NCBI GenBank assembly: GCA_937922655.1
Contig: CALAJH010000005.1
Location: forward strand, 1-64,000
Direction of reading: 5' to 3'
Origin: an uncultured Bacteroidia bacterium
Lineage (GTDB): Bacteria > Bacteroidota > Bacteroidia > J057 > CALAJH01
Length of the DNA stretch: 64,000 bases
A program made the translations under genes and the position numbers. Shown here in pieces: positions 43,668 to 52,764 of the stretch. The stretch's first letter is position 1; every line of letters starts with the position of its first letter. The notes beneath the pieces are model-generated. The model saw only the letters and a list, made by a program, of their open reading frames with translations, had not been told where the DNA came from and did no database searches.

Positions 43668-44120
43668 ATGGGTACAAAAAAATGGACCGCCTTGCTTTTG
43701 GGTACATGGATTTCGCTCATGGCCCCGTCGTGCAAGCCCAAACCCAACGACGAACCCCAACCCAAACGCCTAACCCGAACCGAAATGTTGGCCGGCTTTC
43801 CCGAAAAACGGCATTCGCTGGTCGAGTTGCATTACGGGGAAAGAGTCGTTCCCGCGTCGCAAGCGCAGGCAATGAATTTTTTAATCTTTCGCAACGACGG
43901 CACGGGCAAAAACGGCTCCGCACCTTTGGAATGGGCGTGGCTCGACTCCGCCGAAACCCGGCTTAAAATCCATCTTATGACCCTCGACGGCGTTCGCAAA
44001 GACACCGCCGACGTCGAAAAACTCACCGAAACCGAACTTTGGCTTCGCTACCAATACCTCAATCCGCCTTCGGGCGCCCGTATTCCTCACCCCTATCTTT
44101 ACGTTTATAGGGCTTATTAA
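43668..44120 (+). CDS. Small lipoprotein of unknown function
   Basis: About 150 residues. The N-terminal signal MGTKKWTALLLGTWISLMAP ends with a lipobox Cys (MAPSC), then a Pro/Lys-rich linker. The mature part has strands such as SLVELHYGERVVP and FLIFRNDGTGKNG and a C-terminal LYVYRAY. I do not recognise the family. An upstream in-frame ATG would give a cytoplasmic-looking extension and is not used. Confidence 0.65.
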   Translation: MGTKKWTALLLGTWISLMAPSCKPKPNDEPQPKRLTRTEMLAGFPEKRHSLVELHYGERVVPASQAQAMNFLIFRNDGTGKNGSAPLEWAWLDSAETRLKIHLMTLDGVRKDTADVEKLTETELWLRYQYLNPPSGARIPHPYLYVYRAY

Positions 44121-44185
44121 ATTTTTTTCCTTATTTTCGCCGTTGAGTTCAATGGAGCCATACTTGTGTATTTTTTATTATTAAT

Positions 44186-44368
44186 TTGACCGGCGCGGCA
44201 AGCTACGTTTGGCAACCCGGCAATATTTCGGGGCCGACGCTCCGACGGTATCCCCCTCAAACCACGACCTATACCGTAACAACCGTCAAAGACGGTGGCG
44301 GCGATACGGCGCAAACAACGGTTTTTGTCGGAGCCTGCGACGCTTGTTGCCCCGTAGCCAACGATTAA
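44186..44368 (+). pseudogene. Remnant of a PKD/adhesin-type repeat, with compensating frameshifts
   Basis: The frame reads TGAASYVWQPGNIS, then a scrambled stretch, then QTTTYTVTTVKDGGGDTAQT, which is close to the repeated extracellular PKD-like modules of Bacteroidota surface proteins (typically ..ASSYVWQPG..SPTTTTTYTVT..). In the middle the expected text (GADAPTVSPS) is found in another frame, as if one base was lost and one gained. There is no signal peptide and no adjoining large gene, so this is most likely a degenerate fragment. It could instead be a short free-standing gene. Confidence 0.4.
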
Positions 44369-44390
44369 CATTTAACCTCGATAAAAAAGA

Positions 44391-44420
44391 AACGAACCCG
44401 GCTTGGGCCGGGTTCGTTTT
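44391..44420. terminator. Bidirectional terminator between the PKD fragment and lon
   Basis: Perfect 12-bp stem AACGAACCCGGC / GCCGGGTTCGTT with loop TTGG. T-rich tails are present on both strands (TTTTG on plus; TTCTTTTTT on minus), so it should stop lon transcription and any transcript from the left. Confidence 0.88.
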
Positions 44421-44434
44421 TGTGTAAAATTGAT

Positions 44435-46930
44435 TTAGGCTTGGGCGAAGGCTTGGGGCGAACCGCCCGGGGCGAATCTGGGAGCCGTTTCCCCGTTTGC
44501 GGCGGGAATGTGGGCTTTGAAGTTGAGCGGATTGTCCACGGGTTCTTTTTCCAAGGCCAAGCTTAATACGTCGTCCATGCGTTCGACGTAGTGAATGACG
44601 AGGTTGTTGCGATAGATTTCGGCAATTTCCTCGACGTCTTTTTGGTTGGCCTTACAGAAGATAAGTTCGTGAATGCCGGCACGGGTGGCGGCCAAAAGTT
44701 TTTCTTTAATGCCGCCGACGGGCAAAACTTTTCCGCGAAGGGTGATTTCCCCCGTCATGGCGAGACCGCTTTTGGCGCGTCGTTGGGAAAAAGCGCTTGC
44801 CATGGCGGTGAGCATGGTGATGCCGGCGCTGGGGCCGTCTTTGGGAATGGCTCCGGCCGGTACGTGGACGTGCACGTCCCAATACTTGAAAATTTCGGGT
44901 TCGATGTCGAAGCGTTCGGCGTTGGCTTTGAGGTAAATGTGTGCGGCTTGAGCGGATTCCTTCATGACCTCTCCCAACTGCCCGGTAAGCGACAACTTAC
45001 CCGTTCCGGGGGTAAGCGCCGTTTCGATAAAGAGAATTTCACCGCCGTAAGGAGTCCACGCCATGCCGATGGCCACGCCGGGGCGGTCGGTCAATTGCGA
45101 CGTTTCGGATTCGTAACGCGGCACGCCCAAATAGCGCAAGAGCACGTCGGAGGTAACGACAACGGTTTTGACGTTCTTTTCGACCACTTCTTTGGCCACG
45201 CCCCTGCATATTGCCGCCAATTTTTGACTCAGCGCCCGAACGCCCGATTCGCGTGTATAACCTTCGATAACCGCGCGGATTTCGGGTTCGGCGATTTTGA
45301 GGTGGCTTTCTTTGAGGCCGTGTTCGCGTTTGAGCTTCGGAATGAGATGTCGGACGGCGATTTGCACTTTTTCCTCCATCGTATAACCGCTGATTTCGAC
45401 GATTTCCATACGGTCGCGAAGGGCGGGATGGAGGGTGTCGAGGGTGTTGGCCGTGGCAATGAACATCACCGTCGAAAGGTCGTAGTCGAGTTCGAGATAG
45501 TGGTCGTTGAAGGCGTGGTTTTGTTCGGGGTCGAGAACTTCGAGGAGGGCGGAGGCGGGGTCGCCGCGAAAATCGTTGCCGACCTTGTCGATTTCGTCAA
45601 GTACAAACACGGGATTGCCGCTTTGCGCCTTTTTGAGGCCTTGCAAAATACGGCCGGGCATCGAACCGATGTAGGTGCGCCGGTGGCCGCGGATTTCCGA
45701 TTCGTCGCGTACGCCGCCCAGCGACATTCTAACGAATTTGCGGCCCAAGGCATTGGCAATCGATTTACCCAACGACGTTTTGCCCACGCCCGGCGGCCCC
45801 ACAAAACACAGTATGGGCGCTTTCAAGTCCTTGCGCAACTTTAACACCGCCAGATATTCAATGATGCGTTCTTTGACTTTGTCCAAACCGAAGTGTTCGG
45901 CTTCGAGAATGTCGCGGGCGGCTTTGAGATTGAATTTGTCGCGCGTATAGTTGCCCCACGGAAGTTCCAACAACCAATCGATGTAGTTTTGCGTAACGCC
46001 CTGTTCGGGCGAGTTGGGCGGATAGCGGTAAAGCTTGTTGATTTCTTTTTCGAAGGCCTCGGCCGCTTGTTGGGGCCATTTTTTGCCCGCCGCCTTTTTG
46101 CGCAGTTCGTCGATTTCCGATTCAAAACTTTGGTCGCCAAGTTCGTCTTGAATCGTTTTGATTTGTTGGCGCAGGATGTAGTCGCGTTGTTGCTTGTCGA
46201 GTTCGAAACGCACGCGCGATTGAATATCTTCCGTCAGCTCGAGTACCTGCAGTTCGTGGGCCAAAAGTTCGAGTACTTTTTTGGCTTTGACTTCCAGCCG
46301 GCTTTCTTCGAGCATTTGCTGTTTGGCCGCCGCCTCCATGTTAAGGTTGGAGATGATGAAGTTGGCCAAAAACGAAAGCGTCGGAATATTTTGGAGGGTG
46401 ATGGCGGCGTCGGAGGGGATGTTGGGGTTGAGTTCGATGATTTTGGTGGCTTCGTTGCGCATCGAAAGCATGAGCGCGCGCGTTTCGTCGGGCGAAGGCG
46501 AAATTTCGGGGAAAGCCTCGGTTTTGGCGATAAAAAACGGGTCGGTCTGCGTGTATTCGCCGATGCTCACGCGTGAACGTCCTTGAATGATGACCGTTAC
46601 GCTGCCGTCGGGCATGCGTATCATTTTCAGTATCGCGGCCAGAGTGCCGACGGTGTAAAGGTCGCCCGGCAACGGGTCTTCGAGTTCGGAACTTTTTTGC
46701 GTAACGACGCAAAGCAAACGTTCTTTTTGGTTGAAAGCGTGTTTGACCCCGCGAATGGATTTGTCCCGCGCGACGGTAATCGGAATAACGACGCCCGGAA
46801 AGAGTACCGTGTTGCGCAAGGGCAATACCGGCAACTGTTCGGGAACGCCCGCGTCGCGTGTTTTGTCGTCTTCGACGATTACATCCTCGCCGTCGGTCAT
46901 AGCGCCGGTCAAGGCCATTAATCTGTCCAT
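44435..46930 (-). CDS. lon: ATP-dependent Lon protease
   Basis: 831 residues, full length. An N-terminal LAN substrate domain ([19 protein letters not shown]) leads into a long helical region, then the AAA+ module with Walker [16 protein letters not shown] near residue 377 and Walker [11 protein letters not shown]. The protease domain has the catalytic Ser in [12 protein letters not shown] (about residue 698) and the Lys in [15 protein letters not shown]. Lon degrades misfolded and regulatory proteins in the cytosol. It is a single gene on the minus strand, closed by a bidirectional terminator. A perfect inverted repeat lies in its leader. Confidence 0.96.
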   Translation of the reverse strand: MDRLMALTGAMTDGEDVIVEDDKTRDAGVPEQLPVLPLRNTVLFPGVVIPITVARDKSIRGVKHAFNQKERLLCVVTQKSSELEDPLPGDLYTVGTLAAILKMIRMPDGSVTVIIQGRSRVSIGEYTQTDPFFIAKTEAFPEISPSPDETRALMLSMRNEATKIIELNPNIPSDAAITLQNIPTLSFLANFIISNLNMEAAAKQQMLEESRLEVKAKKVLELLAHELQVLELTEDIQSRVRFELDKQQRDYILRQQIKTIQDELGDQSFESEIDELRKKAAGKKWPQQAAEAFEKEINKLYRYPPNSPEQGVTQNYIDWLLELPWGNYTRDKFNLKAARDILEAEHFGLDKVKERIIEYLAVLKLRKDLKAPILCFVGPPGVGKTSLGKSIANALGRKFVRMSLGGVRDESEIRGHRRTYIGSMPGRILQGLKKAQSGNPVFVLDEIDKVGNDFRGDPASALLEVLDPEQNHAFNDHYLELDYDLSTVMFIATANTLDTLHPALRDRMEIVEISGYTMEEKVQIAVRHLIPKLKREHGLKESHLKIAEPEIRAVIEGYTRESGVRALSQKLAAICRGVAKEVVEKNVKTVVVTSDVLLRYLGVPRYESETSQLTDRPGVAIGMAWTPYGGEILFIETALTPGTGKLSLTGQLGEVMKESAQAAHIYLKANAERFDIEPEIFKYWDVHVHVPAGAIPKDGPSAGITMLTAMASAFSQRRAKSGLAMTGEITLRGKVLPVGGIKEKLLAATRAGIHELIFCKANQKDVEEIAEIYRNNLVIHYVERMDDVLSLALEKEPVDNPLNFKAHIPAANGETAPRFAPGGSPQAFAQA

Positions 46931-46946
46931 TTTGTTAATGATTTGC

Positions 46947-46968
46947 GACGAAATGACATATTTTCGTC
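46947..46968 (-). promoter_or_regulatory. Inverted repeat in the lon leader, possible operator
   Basis: GACGAAA and TTTCGTC form perfect 7-bp arms around an 8-nt spacer, 17 nt upstream of the lon ATG. A TATATTTA near-match to the -7 box lies just upstream on the minus strand. It could bind a stress regulator or form a leader hairpin; no regulator is known. Confidence 0.35.
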
Positions 46969-47057
46969 GGCAGATAAATATACTTTCAATAACCGTGCCT
47001 AAAAATTACGTACGCAATGTATTTAGGAACTTCGCGGCGGCGTACAATAGACAACGA

Positions 47058-47166
47058 CGAAAATCAATACCGATTACCCCGCCTTTACCCTTGACGCCAA
47101 AGAATAATGTTTGGGACCTTGAGCGCGGGCTTCCATCTTGTCGTTGCCGGTTCAACGCCGCCAACC
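47058..47166 (+). repeat. Dispersed intergenic repeat, copy B
   Basis: Same ordered blocks as copy A, lying between the divergent lon and macroglobulin genes, in the orientation of the macroglobulin gene. It ends about 35 nt before that gene's -7 box. The rest of 46931-47229 holds the lon leader inverted repeat and nothing else recognised. Confidence 0.65.
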
Positions 47167-47200
47167 CCAAACTCACCTTTCCCTCGTCGATTTATTTTCG

Positions 47201-47208
47201 TAGCTTTG
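47201..47208 (+). promoter_or_regulatory. -7 promoter box TAGCTTTG of the large macroglobulin gene
   Basis: Consensus TAnnTTTG ending 21 nt before the ATG; it shows that upstream in-frame starts are not used. Confidence 0.55.
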
Positions 47209-47229
47209 CTTTTTGGATTTTTGAAAGTC

Positions 47230-50200
47230 ATGCGCATCGACATTTTTCGTACGGTATCGGCGTTTTTGCTTGTCGCTTCGGGTTGCGGCGGGAATAAATC
47301 GGTGTTGAGGGTCAAATCGGTGGGTTTCGGCGACGAAGTCAGACCTTTGCAAAACCTAACCTTCAAGTTCAACCGTCCGGTCGGCAAAGTTGCCGGCGGA
47401 TGGCAAACGACGACCAAGTACGTACGTTTCGAGCCGCAGGTACCGGGGGCGTTCCGTTGGTTGTCGGAGGACGAACTGGCGTTTTCGCCGGCGCAAGGCT
47501 TTTTGCCCGCCACGGCCTATTCCGCCGTCCTCGACCCCGAAGCCCTCAAAACCCTTGCGGGAAACGTCGAAATCGAAGCCAAAACCTTACGGTTCCGCAC
47601 GCCCGAACTCAAAATCGTCAATTGCGACTTTTACTGGGCCAAAGGCGGACGCACGGGCAAGCCCGCCGTCGCCGCCGCCGCCGTCAAGTTCAACTATGCC
47701 GTTTCCCCCAAAGACCTGCAAAAATTCCTGACCGCCACGCACGAATCCAAAAGTACGGACGTCAAAGTTTACGGGCAAGCGACGGCGGAAACGATGGACG
47801 TCCAATTTTCCGCCGTACCGTTCAAAAGCGCGGACCTAACGCTGAACGTTGGTGCGGGCATGCCCGTTCCGGGGGCGCCCCAACCTTCGGCCCAAGTCCT
47901 CGCTTTCGCCGGCGCCCTCAACGACCCCGAAGAACTCGTCCATTTCCGCTCCGACTCCGAACACGACGGCGCCGAAGGCGTCATCCGACTTTACTTTTCC
48001 CAAGCCCTCCTTGCCACAAACGCCGTTTACGTACAGCAAAAACCCCAATACTATTGGGACGACCCCACCCCCTTCACCAATTTCAAAATTTCCTACGAAC
48101 GTAATTATCTCGAATTGCGCGGCCCTTTTGACGCGGGCGAACGTTATGAAATCACCGTCGCCGCCGGACTCACGGGCGTAGCCGGCGGAAAAATCAACGA
48201 AAAAATCAATGTCGTCGTCGGCTTTTCGGGCGTGGGAAAATTGGTTCGGTTCGCCCAAGCCAAAAGCATTTATCTTTCCGCCAAAGGCGAAAAAAACATC
48301 GGCATAGAAATCGCGGGCATGGACAGCTTTCGACTAAAAATCGTCAAAATTTATCAAAACAACCTCATTCCCTACCTCAACCTTTCCGGTCCTTACGACC
48401 CCGACGCCGATTATCCCCGCTTTGAAACTTACCACACCGACTTTCTCGGCGACGAAATTGTCAATAAAGTCGTCGAAACCAAATTTTTACCTCAAAAAAA
48501 CAATAAATATTTTCTGAACTTGGACATTTCCGACCCTAAATCGGACTACAAAGGGGCGTACATCGTGGCCGTGGCCGACGACAACGAGTACTGGAACCAA
48601 GCCGCACGTATGATTGTCGTTACCGACGTCGGCCTCGTCGCCAGACAAAGCGAAAACGAAACAATCGTTTTCACCCAGAGCTTGGCGACGGCCGAAGCCC
48701 TTGCCGGCGTGAACGTCAAACTTCTTTCCAAAAACAACCAGACCCTCGCCGAAGGCAAAACAAGTTCCGACGGCACGGTCAAACTCGAAATCAAAGACCG
48801 AAGTTTCGAGCCGGCGATGATTGCGGCGGAAAAAGACGGCGACTTCAACTTTTTGTATTTTCGGTATACGTCGGTGGAAACCTCGCGTTTCGATTTGGCG
48901 GGCAAACCCACCCGCGGTCGACCTTACGACGTATACCTCTACGGCGAACGCAACCTTTACCGCCCCGGCGAAACGGCGCACGTGCAAGCCGTCGTACGCG
49001 ACTTTGAACGCAACACCCCCGGCGGACTGCCCCTAACCCTCAAAATCATCAACCCGCAAGGACAAATCGTCGCGCAAAGTTTGGGCAACGCCGACGAGCT
49101 CGGCGGCTTTTACTACGCCTTCAACATCCCCCCCGACGCTCCTACGGGCGTTTATTCCGTACAACTTTTCACCGGCGACGACGCGCTCGTCGGAACGTAC
49201 GCGTTCAACGTCGAAGAATTTTTGCCCGACAGGCTCAAAATCGTACTTTCCAGCAACAAATCCACGTATTTTTGGGGAGAAAACGTCAAAACGTCGATGG
49301 ACGTGCAACACCTCTACGGCGCGGCGGCGGCCGGCGCCGCCTACGAAATCGAGGCCGCATACATTCCCGTCGATTTTTCCCCCAAAGGCTATCGGGACTA
49401 CGAATTTTCCCTTACGCCGACGCTCAAACCCGCGCCGTCGGTCAAGGCGGGAACCACCGACGACGCCGGCGCCGCCTCCCAACTTTTCACCCTCCCCGAC
49501 GAACTCCGCGACGCAGGCAAATATAAAATCCGTCTTTACGCCACGGCCTTCGACGAAAACGCAAGGCCCGTCTATCGCAACCACGAAGCCAACCTCTTCA
49601 CCCAAAACGTCTTTTACGGCATTAAAAAATTCGACAACCACCTCAAATTGGGCAATCCCGTACAAATACCGCTCCTCGCCTTGACCCACGACGAAAAACC
49701 GACCGGCGCCCAAGCCCGCGTTAAAGTGTATCGTCGCGAATACGAATCGGTGTTCGAACAAGTGCGTTACGAATGGCGCTTCGTTTCCAAACGCCGGGAC
49801 GTGCCGGCAACCGACCAAACCATCAGCATCGCACAGGGCGGAAGCACGTTTACTTTTACCCCCCAAATCCCCGGCGAATACGAAGTACGGGTCTACAAAC
49901 CGGGGGCGGCAAGTTATGTTTCCCGTGTTTTTTACGCTTTTGGTTGGGGCGAAACGTCGGGCGGTTTTCCCGTCAATCCCGACGGCACAATCGACGTCGT
50001 CCCCGACAAAGACGCGTATCAAACGGGCCAAAAGGCTAAAACCCTGTTCAAAACGCCGTTCGACGGCACGCTGCTCGTTACCGTCGAACGCGACAAGGTT
50101 TTTGAGTACAAACGCATAAAAACGCGAAATCAAACGGCGGAAATGGAATTTTTTCTCAAAGATATCCACGTTCCCAACGTTTACGTCACCGCCACGCTTT

Positions 50201-52569
50201 TTCGGCCCATGAGCGACGACGGCATACCGCTTACCGTCGCCCACGGTTATCAAAATTTGAAGGTTGAAAATCCGGCGAAAAAATTGCCGATGACCGTCAC
50301 GGCCCCTGCGACGTCGGGGTCGAATACAACGCTCAATATTGCCGTCAAAACGGCGCCGGGCGCGGCTCTGACCGTCGCCGTCGTGGACGAAGGCATATTG
50401 CAAATCAAAAACACGCCGAGTCCCGACCCTTACGCCTATTTTTACGCCCCCCGCGCCCTAGAATCGGAAAGCTACGACCTTTACGCCAAACTTTTCCCCG
50501 AAATCGCGATGATGCGCAACAAAACATCGGGTTCGGACGCCGAAGGCGGTATGGGCCGGCGCAACAACCCCTTCACCGCCCGCCGACCCAAGTTGACAAC
50601 GTTCTTTTCGGGACCCGTCCGTGCCGACGGCGCCGGCAATTACGTCTTTAGCGTCAAACTGCCCTCGTTTTCGGGCACGTTGCGAGTCATGGCGGCGGCG
50701 TGGAAAGGCGACGCCTTCGCGGGCGGTGAGGCGTTCGTCAAGGTGGCCGACCCCGTCGTCGTCTCCAACGGCGCTCCCCGTTTCCTTGCCCCCGGAGACA
50801 CCGCCCTCGTCCCCGTCACCCTCGCCAACACCACCAATCAAGCCGTCAATACCACCGTATCTTTGAGCGCCAAGGGCGGTTGCAAGGTCGTCGGCACGGC
50901 GGAGGCATCGGTCAATTTGGGGGCGAACCGCGAGCAGACCGTCAAGTTTCGTGTGGCGGCCACGGGGTTGGGCGAGGCAAGGTTGACGGCGACGGCCGGA
51001 AAATTCGGCGACGAAGCCCTATTGACCGTTCGGCCGGCCGCGCCTTTGTCGCGCGTCGTTGAATCGGGCAGGGTGGAAAAGGGAGAAAAAACCTTGGATT
51101 TTTCCCACGACTTTTTGCCCCAAAGCGTCCAAACCCGCTTGATTGTCAGTCGGTTCCCCGTCGTGGAATTTGGAAAGGATTTTTCGGACTTGTTGGAATA
51201 CCCCCACGGTTGCGCCGAACAGACGGTGATGACCGCTTTTCCCCAACTGTATTTGTCGGAATTGGCCAAGACCTTGCAACGCGCCAAAGGTACGCGGCTC
51301 GTCGGAAAATCGGCCGCTCCCGCCGACAACGTCAAGGCCGCCATCGCCAAACTGCAAGCGATGCAAAAACCCGACGGCGGCATCGCCTACTGGCCGGGCG
51401 GCGTCGAAGTCAACGATTGGGCGACGGTGTGCGCCGCCCATTTTCTCATTGAGGCCGAAAAAGCAGGGTACGCCGTCAATGCGGGCGCCGTTGCCGGACT
51501 CAAATCCTACCTCGAACGCATCGCCGTCAATCCCCAAAAGAATCCAAACAAACTTTACCGGCGCGAATGCGTCTATGCGCTGTTCGTTTTGGCCTTGGCG
51601 GGCGAAAAACCGATTGCGACCCTGAACTATTACCGCGAACGATGGGACGAACTCACGCACGAAAGCCGAGAACTTTTGCGCGGCGCCTACCGTTTGGCCG
51701 GAGCAAACGCTCCCGAACGCGACCGTACCGAAATTCGATGGGACTATGAATCCGAAGACGGGGGCAGTTTTTCGTCGCCGATACGCGACCTTGCACTCAT
51801 GGTTTACGTCGCGCAGGAAATCGGCGAAACCAACGAGGCCTTCGATTGGGCGCGGCGTTTGTCCGAACTCATCAAGCAAAAACAACGGCTCAACACCCAA
51901 GAGGCGGGATTCGCAATCATGGCTTTGGGCAAATTAACCCGGGCCGTGGACTTTTCCGCCGACGCAAAAGTAATTGTCGAGGGCAAAACCCACCCCCTCA
52001 AATCGGGCCAAGACCTGACGTTTACCGACAACCTTGCGGGCAAAAAAGTCGTTGTTCAAACCACGGGACCGGTATATTATTTAAAAGAAATCGAAGGCGT
52101 ACCGACCGGCAAAGCCAAAGTCGAAAACACAAACTTAACCGTGCGAAAAAGTTATTTTTCCCGCACGGGCGCCCCGCTCGACGGCACGAACTTTCAACAG
52201 AACGATTTGGTCGTCGTCAAACTTTCGGTTTCGGTTCCAAGCGGGGAAACGGTCAAAAACGTGGCGATAACCGACCTTTTGCCCGCGTGTTTCGAGGCCG
52301 AAAACCCGCGCCTGACCCAAGCCCGCGAACTCCATTGGATAAGCGACCGTTCGTATCCCGATTATTTCGACCTTCGCGAAGACCGCATCCATTTTTACGC
52401 GACGGTTTCCGGAACGGAAAAACATTTTTATTATGCGGCGCGGGTTACGGGAGCCGGCCGATTCGAACTCGGCCCCGTCGCCGCCGAAGCCATGTACCTC
52501 ACCGACTATCGCGCCGTTTCCGATTCCCGAAAAATTACCGTCGCGGCGAACGAGAAAAGGGGGATGTAA
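47230..52569 (+). CDS. Alpha-2-macroglobulin family lipoprotein with intact thioester
   Basis: About 1779 residues. A lipoprotein signal (MRIDIFRTVSAFLLVASGCG) anchors it, followed by bacterial A2M domains. Recognisable parts are the MG repeats, the MG2-like stretch LYGERNLYRPGETAHVQAVV, the A2M core FFSGPVRADGAGNYVFSVKL, and the thioester site YPHGCAEQTVMTAFPQLYLS with Cys1328 and Gln1331. The helical toroid continues as MQKPDGGIAYWPGG and a C-terminal receptor-like domain ends with RFELGPVAAEAMY. Such proteins trap attacking proteases covalently in the periplasm. A peptidoglycan transglycosylase (PbpC) usually accompanies this type; none lies nearby. It has the full catalytic features that the 37366 relative lacks. 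Confidence 0.92.
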   Translation: MRIDIFRTVSAFLLVASGCGGNKSVLRVKSVGFGDEVRPLQNLTFKFNRPVGKVAGGWQTTTKYVRFEPQVPGAFRWLSEDELAFSPAQGFLPATAYSAVLDPEALKTLAGNVEIEAKTLRFRTPELKIVNCDFYWAKGGRTGKPAVAAAAVKFNYAVSPKDLQKFLTATHESKSTDVKVYGQATAETMDVQFSAVPFKSADLTLNVGAGMPVPGAPQPSAQVLAFAGALNDPEELVHFRSDSEHDGAEGVIRLYFSQALLATNAVYVQQKPQYYWDDPTPFTNFKISYERNYLELRGPFDAGERYEITVAAGLTGVAGGKINEKINVVVGFSGVGKLVRFAQAKSIYLSAKGEKNIGIEIAGMDSFRLKIVKIYQNNLIPYLNLSGPYDPDADYPRFETYHTDFLGDEIVNKVVETKFLPQKNNKYFLNLDISDPKSDYKGAYIVAVADDNEYWNQAARMIVVTDVGLVARQSENETIVFTQSLATAEALAGVNVKLLSKNNQTLAEGKTSSDGTVKLEIKDRSFEPAMIAAEKDGDFNFLYFRYTSVETSRFDLAGKPTRGRPYDVYLYGERNLYRPGETAHVQAVVRDFERNTPGGLPLTLKIINPQGQIVAQSLGNADELGGFYYAFNIPPDAPTGVYSVQLFTGDDALVGTYAFNVEEFLPDRLKIVLSSNKSTYFWGENVKTSMDVQHLYGAAAAGAAYEIEAAYIPVDFSPKGYRDYEFSLTPTLKPAPSVKAGTTDDAGAASQLFTLPDELRDAGKYKIRLYATAFDENARPVYRNHEANLFTQNVFYGIKKFDNHLKLGNPVQIPLLALTHDEKPTGAQARVKVYRREYESVFEQVRYEWRFVSKRRDVPATDQTISIAQGGSTFTFTPQIPGEYEVRVYKPGAASYVSRVFYAFGWGETSGGFPVNPDGTIDVVPDKDAYQTGQKAKTLFKTPFDGTLLVTVERDKVFEYKRIKTRNQTAEMEFFLKDIHVPNVYVTATLFRPMSDDGIPLTVAHGYQNLKVENPAKKLPMTVTAPATSGSNTTLNIAVKTAPGAALTVAVVDEGILQIKNTPSPDPYAYFYAPRALESESYDLYAKLFPEIAMMRNKTSGSDAEGGMGRRNNPFTARRPKLTTFFSGPVRADGAGNYVFSVKLPSFSGTLRVMAAAWKGDAFAGGEAFVKVADPVVVSNGAPRFLAPGDTALVPVTLANTTNQAVNTTVSLSAKGGCKVVGTAEASVNLGANREQTVKFRVAATGLGEARLTATAGKFGDEALLTVRPAAPLSRVVESGRVEKGEKTLDFSHDFLPQSVQTRLIVSRFPVVEFGKDFSDLLEYPHGCAEQTVMTAFPQLYLSELAKTLQRAKGTRLVGKSAAPADNVKAAIAKLQAMQKPDGGIAYWPGGVEVNDWATVCAAHFLIEAEKAGYAVNAGAVAGLKSYLERIAVNPQKNPNKLYRRECVYALFVLALAGEKPIATLNYYRERWDELTHESRELLRGAYRLAGANAPERDRTEIRWDYESEDGGSFSSPIRDLALMVYVAQEIGETNEAFDWARRLSELIKQKQRLNTQEAGFAIMALGKLTRAVDFSADAKVIVEGKTHPLKSGQDLTFTDNLAGKKVVVQTTGPVYYLKEIEGVPTGKAKVENTNLTVRKSYFSRTGAPLDGTNFQQNDLVVVKLSVSVPSGETVKNVAITDLLPACFEAENPRLTQARELHWISDRSYPDYFDLREDRIHFYATVSGTEKHFYYAARVTGAGRFELGPVAAEAMYLTDYRAVSDSRKITVAANEKRGM

Positions 52570-52764
52570 TCGAAACCAAGGCCTTCGACGGCCGTCGATG
52601 CCGGTTCGTCCCCAACCGGACCCGTAAACATAAAGCCGTCGAGACCAAGGTTCGCGTTCTTTTGTTTGCAAAGCATTTTTTGTTTTTCGGATCGAAAAAC
52701 ATTTTTTCAATAAGCGAACCGAACGTGGAATGTAATTGGCGCCAACGGCGTTATAGAATGCGTG

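Noticed and set aside
49033-50403. Antisense open frame of 456 codons opposite the large macroglobulin gene
   Set aside because: Shadow of a well-supported gene with no protein-like motifs.
52595-52615. CCGGTT/AACCGG hairpin after the large macroglobulin gene
   Set aside because: Six base pairs and no T-run; not a convincing terminator.
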